A DNA stretch of 37,500 bases from Devosia elaeis. Its GTDB lineage: Bacteria > Pseudomonadota > Alphaproteobacteria > Rhizobiales > Devosiaceae. The notes under the pieces are model-generated. The model saw nothing but the letters and a program-made list of their open reading frames with translations. It had not been told where the DNA came from and did not search any database. This document shows positions 31,712-37,500 of the stretch, one piece after another; the first letter of the stretch is position 1; the number at the start of each line of letters is the position of its first letter. Location: assembly GCF_001650025.1 (NCBI RefSeq), contig NZ_LVVY01000079.1:1-37500 (forward strand), read 5' to 3'. The position numbers were made by a program, and so were the translations under genes.

Positions 31712-31779
31712 TATGCAACCCTCCCATCACGAGCGCGCTGCTCACGAATACGAAATCCAAATCCGCCCTTACCGGCCAT
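31711..31779 (-). CDS. 22-codon micro-ORF coupled on both sides
   Basis: ATG 31779 shares its A with the TAA stop of the adenine/cytosine-N4 methyltransferase gene, and its own TAA (31713-31711) shares an A with the next ATG. GGAGG lies seven bases upstream. The peptide starts MAGKGGFGFRIREQRARDG and is basic. A double TAATG link with a good ribosome site is hard to explain by chance. It may be a real small protein or a translational coupler feeding the DUF6511-like gene. Confidence 0.55.
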   Translation of the reverse strand: MAGKGGFGFRIREQRARDGRVA

Positions 31780-33152
31780 TATTCCGCCTCCAGAGCGTTC
31801 CGGTTGGTCGATCTGTTCCGTTGTTGAAGACTCCGCTCTCGGGGGGGGGCATTGTCATTGTCGCCGAACAATCCGCCCATACCTGCTTGCGGCCTACGGC
31901 TCGCAATGCGGGCTCTGCGCTCAAGAGGCCCCGACAAGGCAAGGCGGATGCGCTCTTTGATGTCGGCCTGATATTCGGTCTCTCGCTCACACAGCACTGC
32001 CGAGAAGCCTTCGCGCAAAGCGGCCTCACCGGTACTGCCGGAACCGGCAAACGGGTCGAGGATCGTACCACCGGGCGGGGTGATAAGTCGGCACAGCCAT
32101 TGCATTAGGTCGACCGGCTTTACGGTTGGGTGCTTGCTGCCGAGGCGGTCCTCAGCGTCGGCTTTGGCGCTATAGAAAAAGCGGGATGCGCCGTCAGGGA
32201 ACGCATCTGTGACTTCATCGCTGCCTTCAAGGATGACGTTGGCAGGCCAGCGGCCAAGCTCATGGGGTGTGGCTCCCGCCCGGTCGCGGATATCTGCGCC
32301 AAAAATGCTGTTCTGGCGAGATCCGGCGTTCTGGACGCTTGCGTACTTCTCCGCCAACTGGCTGTCTGCGGCCTTAATCCGCGCCCCATCAATGTTCAGA
32401 GCACCTGTGCCGTGCTCGAGCACGTTGGACGCAACCGTGCCGTCGAGCGGCTTGCGTGCAAGCATGATAGGTTCGGTGGCAGGCTTGAGCGCCGTACCCC
32501 AGCCTTGCCACTCCGCAGCCTGCGGAGTGGCTGGTTCATCGCCATCTTTTTCGTGATAGCCGCGCGCGATGGCGGCTTCGATCCACGGACGGGTTGCGCC
32601 CTCGGCACCATCCTTGCCGCCCCCAGTCGCTTTAGGATTTCGCGGATTATAGTCCCGAACCTTGGTGCGCTCCGCCCCAGCAGCCTTGTCGATCGCTTTC
32701 GACACATCATGGCTTTTCGGGAATCCAGATCCATAATGCCAGAGCAGCATGTCGCGCGGCTCAAAACCCGCATCCTCGATGGCAACTGCCATGCGGTGAT
32801 AGGTGCGCGTACCACTGAAGGCGACAACGTGCCCGCCGGGCTTCAGAACGCGCAGGCACTCGGCCCAGAATTCATCGCTGAACGCGACTTCGCCGGTATC
32901 CCACGTTTTCCCCATGAAACCGGCCGCTCCCCGCCCATAGACATCCTTGGCAGGCTTGCTGCCAGGCTTGCCGAACCTCTTCTGGATCGACACGAGTGCG
33001 TATGGAGGGTCTGTTACAATCGCGTCGATGCTGTTATCTGGGATCAGCCGAATTGCGTCGCGGCAATCACCGCAATGCAATGTGACCCTGCCGTCGGCCA
33101 GCGCTTCGGTAACAATGGGCGGTTGTTCGACCGCCACTTTCGTGGTGCTCAT
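31779..33152 (-). CDS. Site-specific DNA methyltransferase (N6-adenine or N4-cytosine, beta type)
   Basis: 457 residues. Motif IV DNSIDAIVTDPPYALVSIQK is N-terminal and motif I GGTILDPFAGSGSTGEAALR is C-terminal, the order of the beta class. VLKPGGHVVAFSGTRTYHRM, GFEPRDMLLWHYGSGFPKSH, the HPTVKPVDLMQWLCRLI helix and the final charged tail fit phage modification enzymes. The 3' end holds a run of nine C on the coding strand (31849-31841), altering which would change only the last 20 residues. A repeated hairpin leader precedes it. It may protect phage DNA or mark host sites. Confidence 0.92.
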   Translation of the reverse strand: MSTTKVAVEQPPIVTEALADGRVTLHCGDCRDAIRLIPDNSIDAIVTDPPYALVSIQKRFGKPGSKPAKDVYGRGAAGFMGKTWDTGEVAFSDEFWAECLRVLKPGGHVVAFSGTRTYHRMAVAIEDAGFEPRDMLLWHYGSGFPKSHDVSKAIDKAAGAERTKVRDYNPRNPKATGGGKDGAEGATRPWIEAAIARGYHEKDGDEPATPQAAEWQGWGTALKPATEPIMLARKPLDGTVASNVLEHGTGALNIDGARIKAADSQLAEKYASVQNAGSRQNSIFGADIRDRAGATPHELGRWPANVILEGSDEVTDAFPDGASRFFYSAKADAEDRLGSKHPTVKPVDLMQWLCRLITPPGGTILDPFAGSGSTGEAALREGFSAVLCERETEYQADIKERIRLALSGPLERRARIASRRPQAGMGGLFGDNDNAPPRERSLQQRNRSTNRNALEAE

Positions 33153-33160
33153 GGATTCTC

Positions 33161-33203
33161 CTCTTGTGGTGGTAGGCCGCAGGCAGTTGGTGGCCGCCTG
33201 CGG
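33161..33203 (-). repeat. Leader hairpin repeat, copy 2 (DPPY methyltransferase)
   Basis: Minus strand CCGCAGGC (33203-33196), loop with GGCCACCAACT, GCCTGCGG (33184-33177), then CTACCACCACAAGAGGAG. The eight-bp stem is the best in the family. Confidence 0.65.
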
Positions 33204-33213
33204 GCGCGTAGTG

Positions 33214-33242
33214 ACTACTGCGCGCGGACGCTGCGCAGTAGT
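33214..33242. terminator. Strong hairpin after the 66-residue gene
   Basis: Perfect 10-bp inverted repeat ACTACTGCGC (33214-33223) / GCGCAGTAGT (33233-33242). No T-run on the minus strand, so it may be a processing or pausing hairpin rather than an intrinsic terminator. Confidence 0.45.
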
Positions 33243-33247
33243 GGGTG

Positions 33248-33448
33248 CTAAATGGCTGCGACCTTTTCGGCGAAAGCCTGCACTTCAGCGAGCGCTGCAC
33301 GCTTGCCCTCAAAGTACATGAGGGCGGTTGCGTTCTGGCACTTTCCCTTTTCCTGAACCGCCTCTCGACGCGCACGGTCGATGGCGTCGATAATCATTTT
33401 GGGGCGATCGATTGCCTCGATGCGTTCTCCTAGCGCTGCCATGGTCAC
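33248..33448 (-). CDS. Small helical protein, unknown
   Basis: 66 residues from GTG 33448 (GTGA overlap with the Gp157-like gene) or 64 from ATG 33442. One long charged helix: LGERIEAIDRPKMIIDAIDR, then ARREAVQEKGKCQNATALMY and FEGKRAALAEVQAFAEKVAA. No domain recognised. Coupling to the preceding gene and its own strong 3' hairpin support a real gene. Confidence 0.6.
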   Translation of the reverse strand: MTMAALGERIEAIDRPKMIIDAIDRARREAVQEKGKCQNATALMYFEGKRAALAEVQAFAEKVAAI

Positions 33449-33957
33449 GCCACCCGCATCGTCAACGTCTCGCCACCCGTCACCAGCTCAGCGCCAGCGA
33501 CCTTCTTGCCGGCGTCCAGCCGTTCCTTGATGGCCGCTTTATCAGGCGACGAAACGACCCGAAGCGCCCACTTCGGCAGGGCGGCCTCGTCCACAATCTC
33601 AACCCGGTCGCGCCCCTTGCCGATTGACACCGTGGCTTCAGGCAGTTGCACGCGCTGCTGGCCGGACTTCTGCAACAGGCCCAGCACAATGGCGCGCATA
33701 GCCTCATTGCGGCGCTCGAACCTCTGGCGGCGGGCCTGGTATTCGCCGATCAGAACGGCAATCCCAGCGGCCATGGCCTTGGCTTCCTGCGCCTGCCGGA
33801 CCAGGCGCGACAGCACGTCGTTGAGGCCCATGCCTTCAAAGGTGTCGGCGGCCAGTTCTGGATCGTCGGCCAATTCGGGCCACTGGTGCAGCGCGGCTGC
33901 AATGTCCGCTGCAATGCGCCGGGCGCCCCATGCTGCGTTGTCGTTTGCGTGTGTCAT
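33445..33957 (-). CDS. Sipho_Gp157-like protein
   Basis: 170 residues. ADTFEGMGLNDVLSRLVRQA, then LIGEYQARRQRFERRNEAMR, ATVSIGKGRDRVEIVDEAAL and PDKAAIKERLDAGKKVAGAE match the Gp157 family of siphoviruses, including the DxxALP, DKxxIKxxLxxGxxVxGA signature. Known link: Gp157 of Streptococcus phages was associated with phage resistance of the host, and the genes usually sit with recombination or ssDNA proteins. N-terminal ANDN (MTHANDNAAW). Preceded by a repeat leader. Confidence 0.85.
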   Translation of the reverse strand: MTHANDNAAWGARRIAADIAAALHQWPELADDPELAADTFEGMGLNDVLSRLVRQAQEAKAMAAGIAVLIGEYQARRQRFERRNEAMRAIVLGLLQKSGQQRVQLPEATVSIGKGRDRVEIVDEAALPKWALRVVSSPDKAAIKERLDAGKKVAGAELVTGGETLTMRVA

Positions 33958-33962
33958 GGAAG

Positions 33963-34003
33963 TCTCCTCTGGTGGTGGGTGGCGCCAGTTGGTAGCTGGT
34001 GCC
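33963..34003 (-). repeat. Leader hairpin repeat, copy 3 (Gp157-like gene)
   Basis: Minus strand GGCACCAG (34003-33996), loop CTACCAA, CTGGCGCC (33988-33981), then ACCCACCACCAGAGGAG. Eight-bp stem with one G-T. Confidence 0.65.
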
Positions 34004-34010
34004 GGTTGGG

Positions 34011-34418
34011 TTAGGCGGCGAGCGGCTGGTGGGTGATGGCGTTTTCGGACAGGCGCTTCATGGTCTCGACCAGCGGGTTGACGAACTCCACCTCAACGCC
34101 GGTTTCGCGGCCCATGTCGATCACCTTGCCAAGCGCCGCCATGAACTCGGCGCGTCGCGCCTCCTCAATGGAAGGCAAGGACGCCACCCACGCCTCAAAT
34201 TCGAGCAGCGCAGCGTCTGGAGTGTCACCCTTGAAGTGTTTGGACTTGAAGTCGGTATAGCCCGCGCCTGCATACCAATGAGCGTCGACGCTCAAGGACG
34301 CGTTGGCGTTGACGCAAAAGTTGACGACGGGCTTTGCGATGCCTTTCGCGGTCATGCGCGCGGGCAGGCAATCAACTCGCTGTTGGATCGCAGATACGGT
34401 CATATCGGTGGTTTTCAT
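34011..34418 (-). CDS. Unknown early protein
   Basis: 135 residues. VSAIQQRVDCLPARMTAKGI, KPVVNFCVNANASLSVDAHW, then ALLEFEAWVASLPSIEEARR and FMAALGKVIDMGRETGVEVE. An N-terminal beta-rich half and a helical C-terminal half; no motif recognised. It lies between the helicase gene and the Gp157-like gene, with its own repeated leader, so it is expressed as a separate early unit. Confidence 0.65.
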   Translation of the reverse strand: MKTTDMTVSAIQQRVDCLPARMTAKGIAKPVVNFCVNANASLSVDAHWYAGAGYTDFKSKHFKGDTPDAALLEFEAWVASLPSIEEARRAEFMAALGKVIDMGRETGVEVEFVNPLVETMKRLSENAITHQPLAA

Positions 34419-34423
34419 AAGCA

Positions 34424-34460
34424 GTCTCCTCTTGTGGTGATGCCCCGCAGGGCCGGTTGG
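34424..34460 (-). repeat. Leader hairpin repeat, copy 4 (unknown early gene), irregular
   Basis: Minus strand GGCGCACCAACC, then GCCC-TGCG-GGGC, then ATCACCACAAGAGGAG. The ACCAAC lies beside rather than inside the stem, so this is the least regular copy. Confidence 0.4.
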
Positions 34461-34480
34461 TGCGCCTCAGTAGTGGCGCA

Positions 34481-36211
34481 TTAGAACGGAATATCGTCCA
34501 TCATCGCCCGCAGCCGCTTGCGCTCCGCATTATCATTCGCAGGCACCGGCACATTGTCATTGGCCGGTGCCGAGCCGGCCTTCCAGGCATCAACGTTCCA
34601 GTAACGACCGTTTTTCTTAAGCCGCACCTCTGTTGTTATGGCGAGCTCGCCTGCTCGGGCAAGGAACTCATCAGGATTTTTCGGGAACGGCCGTTGCCCG
34701 CCATGGTTGATCCAATATCGATCGGCGCGCTGTTTCGGGTAGCCGGTGTGGCCCGGGCAAATCCAATCCTTCTGAATTTCCAGACCCAGGCTGTAGTCCA
34801 CCCTTACTGATGGCAGCCCACCGACTTTTTCGTGCCGCTGGAATTTCCGTCCGGTCACCTGCCGCCAGATTGGCTCCTCGGTGGACAGGATTGGAGCGTC
34901 GGAGGCTGTTGCCAGAACTTTTGGGGCGGTATCAAACTCAAACTGGTGCCCACAGCAGGTGCAAACTCGGACGGAAGCATGCAGGATTTCCTCGCACTGT
35001 GGACACAATTTCACGGGCGCCTCCCCGCCACCCTTGCCGGGACGCTTCGGCTCGATCTGATCGACTGGGCCGTGCTCATAGATATTACCGACAAAGTCCA
35101 TATAGCGCGCGTCGGGCTTGGGGCCGTTGGCGATTGCGTCTCGGCGGCCGGCCGCGTCGGTCCTTTCAGGATCAAACCCCGGCGGGTAGATCACCCGCGT
35201 CAAGCGCCCTGCCCGCTGCGCGTACCGGTTGGCGGACTTGGTCTTGTAGGTATCCACCAATAGGTCTGCGCGCGGCAGATTCGTGCCGGTCGAGAGAACG
35301 TTGTCGTTGCTGAGCGCCCAAATATCACCGCGCTTGAACGCTTCGATCAGACGACGCCGCTCATTCTTTGGAGTCTTGCCGGAAATTACCTCACAAGTGC
35401 GCCCAGCCGCCCGGACCAGTTCGGCCATGGTGTGAGCGTTTTCGATGCCAGGGCAGAAGAACAGTGCCGACTTGCGATGCCCCTCTGTATCAAACACCTC
35501 CTCAACGATACGGCCATACTTGTCTTGCGCCTTGACGGCGGCAGCTAGCGCGCCGGGAGCATAATCTCCCTTGGTCGTGCGGACCCCGGAAATATCGATC
35601 ATCGTCTCGACGCGCTTGGATGTGATCGGCGTCAGATAGCCGTCGTCGATGCCGCGCCGAATGCCGTACTCATAGACGACCTTGTCGAAGAGACGGTCGT
35701 CGCCTTCGTCCAGTCGTCCGCTATCGAGCCGATATAGCGTTGCCGAAAACCCGACGATTTTCATGTCGGGATTGATGGCAAGCAGGTCATTGATCAGGAC
35801 GCGATACATCGTGTTCGCGTCGTTTGGGACCAGGTGCACCTCATCAATCTTGAGCACATCGACCCAGCCGATTTCGGACGCCTTGTTCCAGATGGTCTGC
35901 ACCTGCCCAAACAGGATTTGAGCATTGCGGTCACGTCGGCCGAGGGACGCAGCGAAAATACCAGCTGGTGCAAACGGCCAGATGCCCAACAGTTCCTGGT
36001 AGTTGCCGGCAACCAGTTCCTCGACGTGGGTGCAGTTGAGAATGCGCAGGTCAGGCCAGCCTGTCACAAGCCGCTGATCCACCATGCCAGCGGTCCCCGA
36101 TTTGCCCGTGCCGGTTGCCATGTCGATTAGCGCGTGGCCGGGTTCTTGCTCCCAATAGGCGAAGAGGGAGTCCACGGCCTCGTCTTGGTAGTAGCGCGGT
36201 CGGAACATCAT
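34481..36211 (-). CDS. Superfamily-2 DNA helicase with zinc finger and SSB-like tail
   Basis: 576 residues from ATG 36211 (ATGA overlap). FRPRYYQDEAVDSLFAYWEQ, Walker A HALIDMATGTGKSGTAGMVD, DEVH box VDVLKIDEVHLVPNDANTMY, motif III IVGFSATLYRLDSGRL, motif V ALSNDNVLSTGTNLPRADLL, motif VI NRYAQRAGRLTRVIYPPGFD. A four-cysteine zinc finger follows (LCPQCEEILHASVRVCTCCG). The C-terminal about 30 residues are a flexible tail with two ANDN tetrapeptides and end in RAMMDDIPF, the tip sequence of bacterial SSB. It should unwind or remodel DNA at replication or recombination sites. Confidence 0.92.
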   Translation of the reverse strand: MMFRPRYYQDEAVDSLFAYWEQEPGHALIDMATGTGKSGTAGMVDQRLVTGWPDLRILNCTHVEELVAGNYQELLGIWPFAPAGIFAASLGRRDRNAQILFGQVQTIWNKASEIGWVDVLKIDEVHLVPNDANTMYRVLINDLLAINPDMKIVGFSATLYRLDSGRLDEGDDRLFDKVVYEYGIRRGIDDGYLTPITSKRVETMIDISGVRTTKGDYAPGALAAAVKAQDKYGRIVEEVFDTEGHRKSALFFCPGIENAHTMAELVRAAGRTCEVISGKTPKNERRRLIEAFKRGDIWALSNDNVLSTGTNLPRADLLVDTYKTKSANRYAQRAGRLTRVIYPPGFDPERTDAAGRRDAIANGPKPDARYMDFVGNIYEHGPVDQIEPKRPGKGGGEAPVKLCPQCEEILHASVRVCTCCGHQFEFDTAPKVLATASDAPILSTEEPIWRQVTGRKFQRHEKVGGLPSVRVDYSLGLEIQKDWICPGHTGYPKQRADRYWINHGGQRPFPKNPDEFLARAGELAITTEVRLKKNGRYWNVDAWKAGSAPANDNVPVPANDNAERKRLRAMMDDIPF

Positions 36212-36891
36212 GCAGCCTTCTTGGAAGAGTGCTCTTGCACGTAGTCGGCCGCTTTGCGAATGACCGACGCGTTCTCCTTCAAGAGCCCAATAGCTTGGTT
36301 GCACAGTGAACACAGAATGCCGCGAACCTTCCCAGTATCGTGGCAGTGGTCCACATGCATTGAACGAAGATCATTGAACGGCTCTTCGCAAATGGCGCAT
36401 CGATTTCCCTGAGACGCAGCGAGGCTATCGCGCCCTTCGGACGTGATCCCATATTCACGAACTAAGCGAAGTTCTTTGGCGCGCTCTTTCCTGCGCTCGC
36501 GCGCCAGCCTATCGCACTCAACGCAATTGTTCGACGAGACAAACCGCTCCCAGTGCCCATGGATGCATGGGCGTAGTGGAGTGTAGATTCGCGCCATCGA
36601 CATCGCTGCAATGGATCGCATTAGATTAGCCCGCGCAGCGCCCCGACCTTGGCCGTAACCACGGCCGGCATGGCGAGCGGAGGAGAGATTGGTGCATGCA
36701 CAGCAGCGACCGCCCTTAGAATACCGAGGCGCGTCATGCCCGTGAAGACAAGGCTCGCCAGTGTAGAAGAACGCTATTCCACGATCTCGGGCGTCTCCGG
36801 ACGTTTTCGGAAGCTTCGATATTTCCAACCCGTGCCAAAAGTTCCACGGTTCAACGTCATTGTCGTTGGCGGGAAAAAGAGTGCCACCCAT
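36208..36891 (-). CDS. Endonuclease VII-like recombination nuclease
   Basis: 227 residues. The C-terminal part is the endonuclease VII core: REYGITSEGRDSLAASQGNR, CAICEEPFNDLRSMHVDHCH, DTGKVRGILCSLCNQAIGLL, with CxxC pairs and the DHCHxTGxVRG catalytic block. The N-terminal half has two zinc-knuckle-like pieces (PCLHGHDAPRYSKGGRCCAC, PCIHGHWERFVSSNNCVECD). T4 endonuclease VII resolves Holliday and branched DNA. N-terminal ANDN (FPANDNDVEPW). Two bases after the sigma gene; overlaps the helicase start. Confidence 0.88.
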   Translation of the reverse strand: MGGTLFPANDNDVEPWNFWHGLEISKLPKTSGDARDRGIAFFYTGEPCLHGHDAPRYSKGGRCCACTNLSSARHAGRGYGQGRGAARANLMRSIAAMSMARIYTPLRPCIHGHWERFVSSNNCVECDRLARERRKERAKELRLVREYGITSEGRDSLAASQGNRCAICEEPFNDLRSMHVDHCHDTGKVRGILCSLCNQAIGLLKENASVIRKAADYVQEHSSKKAA

Positions 36892-36893
36892 CC

Positions 36894-37430
36894 CTAAGCC
36901 GCCCGCGCCACGTTGTCATTGGCCGCCAGGGCCATGACTTTGGCCCGCGCTTCACTCTCGATCTGCCGGACTCGCTCTCGCGTGATGCCCCAATCGCCGG
37001 ATATTTCCTGAAGCGTCTCACCACCGGCACGACGCAGGATCACGTCGCGCTCGCGCCGCGTCAGGGCGCCGAGAAGCGTTGAAAGATCGGAACTGGCTTC
37101 CTGCGCCCCGCTTATCTGAATCTCAGGCGGATTATCGACCGCATCGGCCGAGACCATCACGATGCGCCGACCGGTCATTTCCTTATAGTCGGCCGCAGCG
37201 CCTTTCATGCACCAACAGAGCCAGGTGTAAAAACCGGCATACGGGTTGCCTGGCGTCTGCCGGAACGTGCGCCAGCGATGAAGCGCCACGACAACTGCCT
37301 GGCCGGCAAGGGCGCCAGGATCGGATGAGAACCGCTTCGCTCTGGCAAGAAGTCGTGGATATGCGGCGGCGAGGTGAGCGTCGAATTCGGCGGGTCTATT
37401 GTCGTTCGCAGGCGTGGGGGCTCTTGGCAT
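36894..37430 (-). CDS. Small phage-encoded sigma-70-like factor
   Basis: 178 residues. Region 2-like AYPRLLARAKRFSSDPGALA, then ALHRWRTFRQTPGNPYAGFY and TWLCWCMKGAAADYKEMTGR; region 4 with HTH LLGALTRRERDVILRRAGGE, TLQEISGDWGITRERVRQIE. The size and missing regions 1 and 3 suit an ECF-like factor. ANDN occurs at both ends (TPANDNRPAEF and LAANDNVARAA). As the first gene of the early region it could switch transcription to the phage's own promoters. Repeat leader just upstream. Confidence 0.85.
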   Translation of the reverse strand: MPRAPTPANDNRPAEFDAHLAAAYPRLLARAKRFSSDPGALAGQAVVVALHRWRTFRQTPGNPYAGFYTWLCWCMKGAAADYKEMTGRRIVMVSADAVDNPPEIQISGAQEASSDLSTLLGALTRRERDVILRRAGGETLQEISGDWGITRERVRQIESEARAKVMALAANDNVARAA

Positions 37431-37433
37431 TTT

Positions 37434-37470
37434 TACTCCTCTGTGGTGTGTTCGGCTGGTTAGGCCGCTG
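37434..37470 (-). repeat. Leader hairpin repeat, copy 5 (sigma gene)
   Basis: Minus strand CGGC-CTAACCA-GCCG followed by AACACACCACAGAGGAG, with ATG at 37430. Short stem, but loop and downstream tract match the other copies. Confidence 0.5.
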
Positions 37471-37500
37471 TGGCGGGTTGGTCGGTGACCCCATCCCGCC
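37460..37500 (-). CDS. Possible 3' end of a gene cut by the window edge
   Basis: A minus frame reading RDGVTDQPATAA ends at TAA 37462-37460. Too short to judge; it would be the gene before the sigma factor. Confidence 0.3.
   Translation of the reverse strand, partial: RDGVTDQPATAA

Noticed and set aside
31356..31760. N-terminal extension of the cytosine methyltransferase frame
   Set aside because: It runs over the DUF6511-like gene and the micro-ORF, is arginine-rich and has no domain; GTG 31355 with GTGA coupling explains the start.
33162..33175. Repeated CTCCTCTTGTGGTG as an insertion-sequence end
   Set aside because: The copies are all at gene starts, contain the ribosome site, and have no target duplications or transposase.
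32130..33251. 373-residue plus-strand frame
   Set aside because: Antisense of the DPPY methyltransferase gene.

Overview
The window reads as most of the genome of a long-tailed (siphovirus-type) phage or prophage of a GC-rich alphaproteobacterium. The family repertoire (GTA-gp10-type tail chaperone, DUF6511-type protein, many ANDN-containing proteins) suggests Hyphomicrobiales, for example a Devosia-like or rhizobial host. The host is inferred from protein style, not proven. Almost every gene lies on the minus strand, so transcription runs from the right edge to the left, with stop/start overlaps (ATGA, TGATG, TAATG) that indicate tightly coupled operons. No integrase, excisionase, endolysin or holin is recognisable, so the lifestyle cannot be decided here.

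Right part (about 37.5 to 24 kb), early and DNA-metabolism genes in transcription order: a small sigma factor, an endonuclease VII-like nuclease, a superfamily-2 helicase, an unknown protein, a Sipho_Gp157-type protein, a small unknown protein, a DPPY-type DNA methyltransferase, a 22-codon micro-ORF, a DUF6511-like protein, a cytosine-C5 methyltransferase, an HNH-like zinc protein, and a primase/helicase. Then come an AT-rich stretch with a phased TTGCAA array (candidate origin or operator cluster), a VRR-NUC nuclease, an Xre-type regulator with an apparently leaderless promoter overlapping an operator, a GIY-YIG/AP2 homing endonuclease, a second GIY-YIG-like (T5orf172/Mug113) protein and a candidate late regulator. 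Five of these genes carry a similar leader: a hairpin usually with ACCA in its loop, then an ACCAC...GAGGAG tract.

Middle (23.6 to 21.8 kb): 540 bases of hairpin-rich DNA without a convincing gene, four tRNA genes (Pro-TGG, Thr-TGT, Ile-GAT and an initiator-like Met-CAT), a protein resembling the Acb2 family of cyclic-oligonucleotide sponges (anti-CBASS), a small unknown protein, and the packaging-associated HNH nuclease.

Left part (21.8 to 1.7 kb), morphogenesis genes: terminase small and large subunits (separated by a homing HNH gene), portal, S49-type maturation protease, HK97-fold capsid protein, another homing HNH gene, then head decoration, connector, closure and tail-completion proteins. 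These are followed by the tail tube, a tail-assembly chaperone pair joined by a probable -1 frameshift, tape measure, minor tail proteins, a GNAT acetyltransferase, a J-like tail-tip protein, a glycine-rich tail fibre and a beta-propeller protein that may act on host polysaccharide. Two plus-strand genes interrupt the pattern: a small zinc/transmembrane protein beside the tape measure gene, and at the left edge a capsule-type glycosyltransferase-like protein convergent with the propeller gene.

The most unusual signals are an in-frame ANDN tetrapeptide recurring in unrelated non-structural proteins with different codons each time, a phage-borne initiator-like tRNA, the Acb2-like gene, the repeated leader hairpins, the phased TTGCAA array, and a helicase ending in an SSB-like DDIPF tip.
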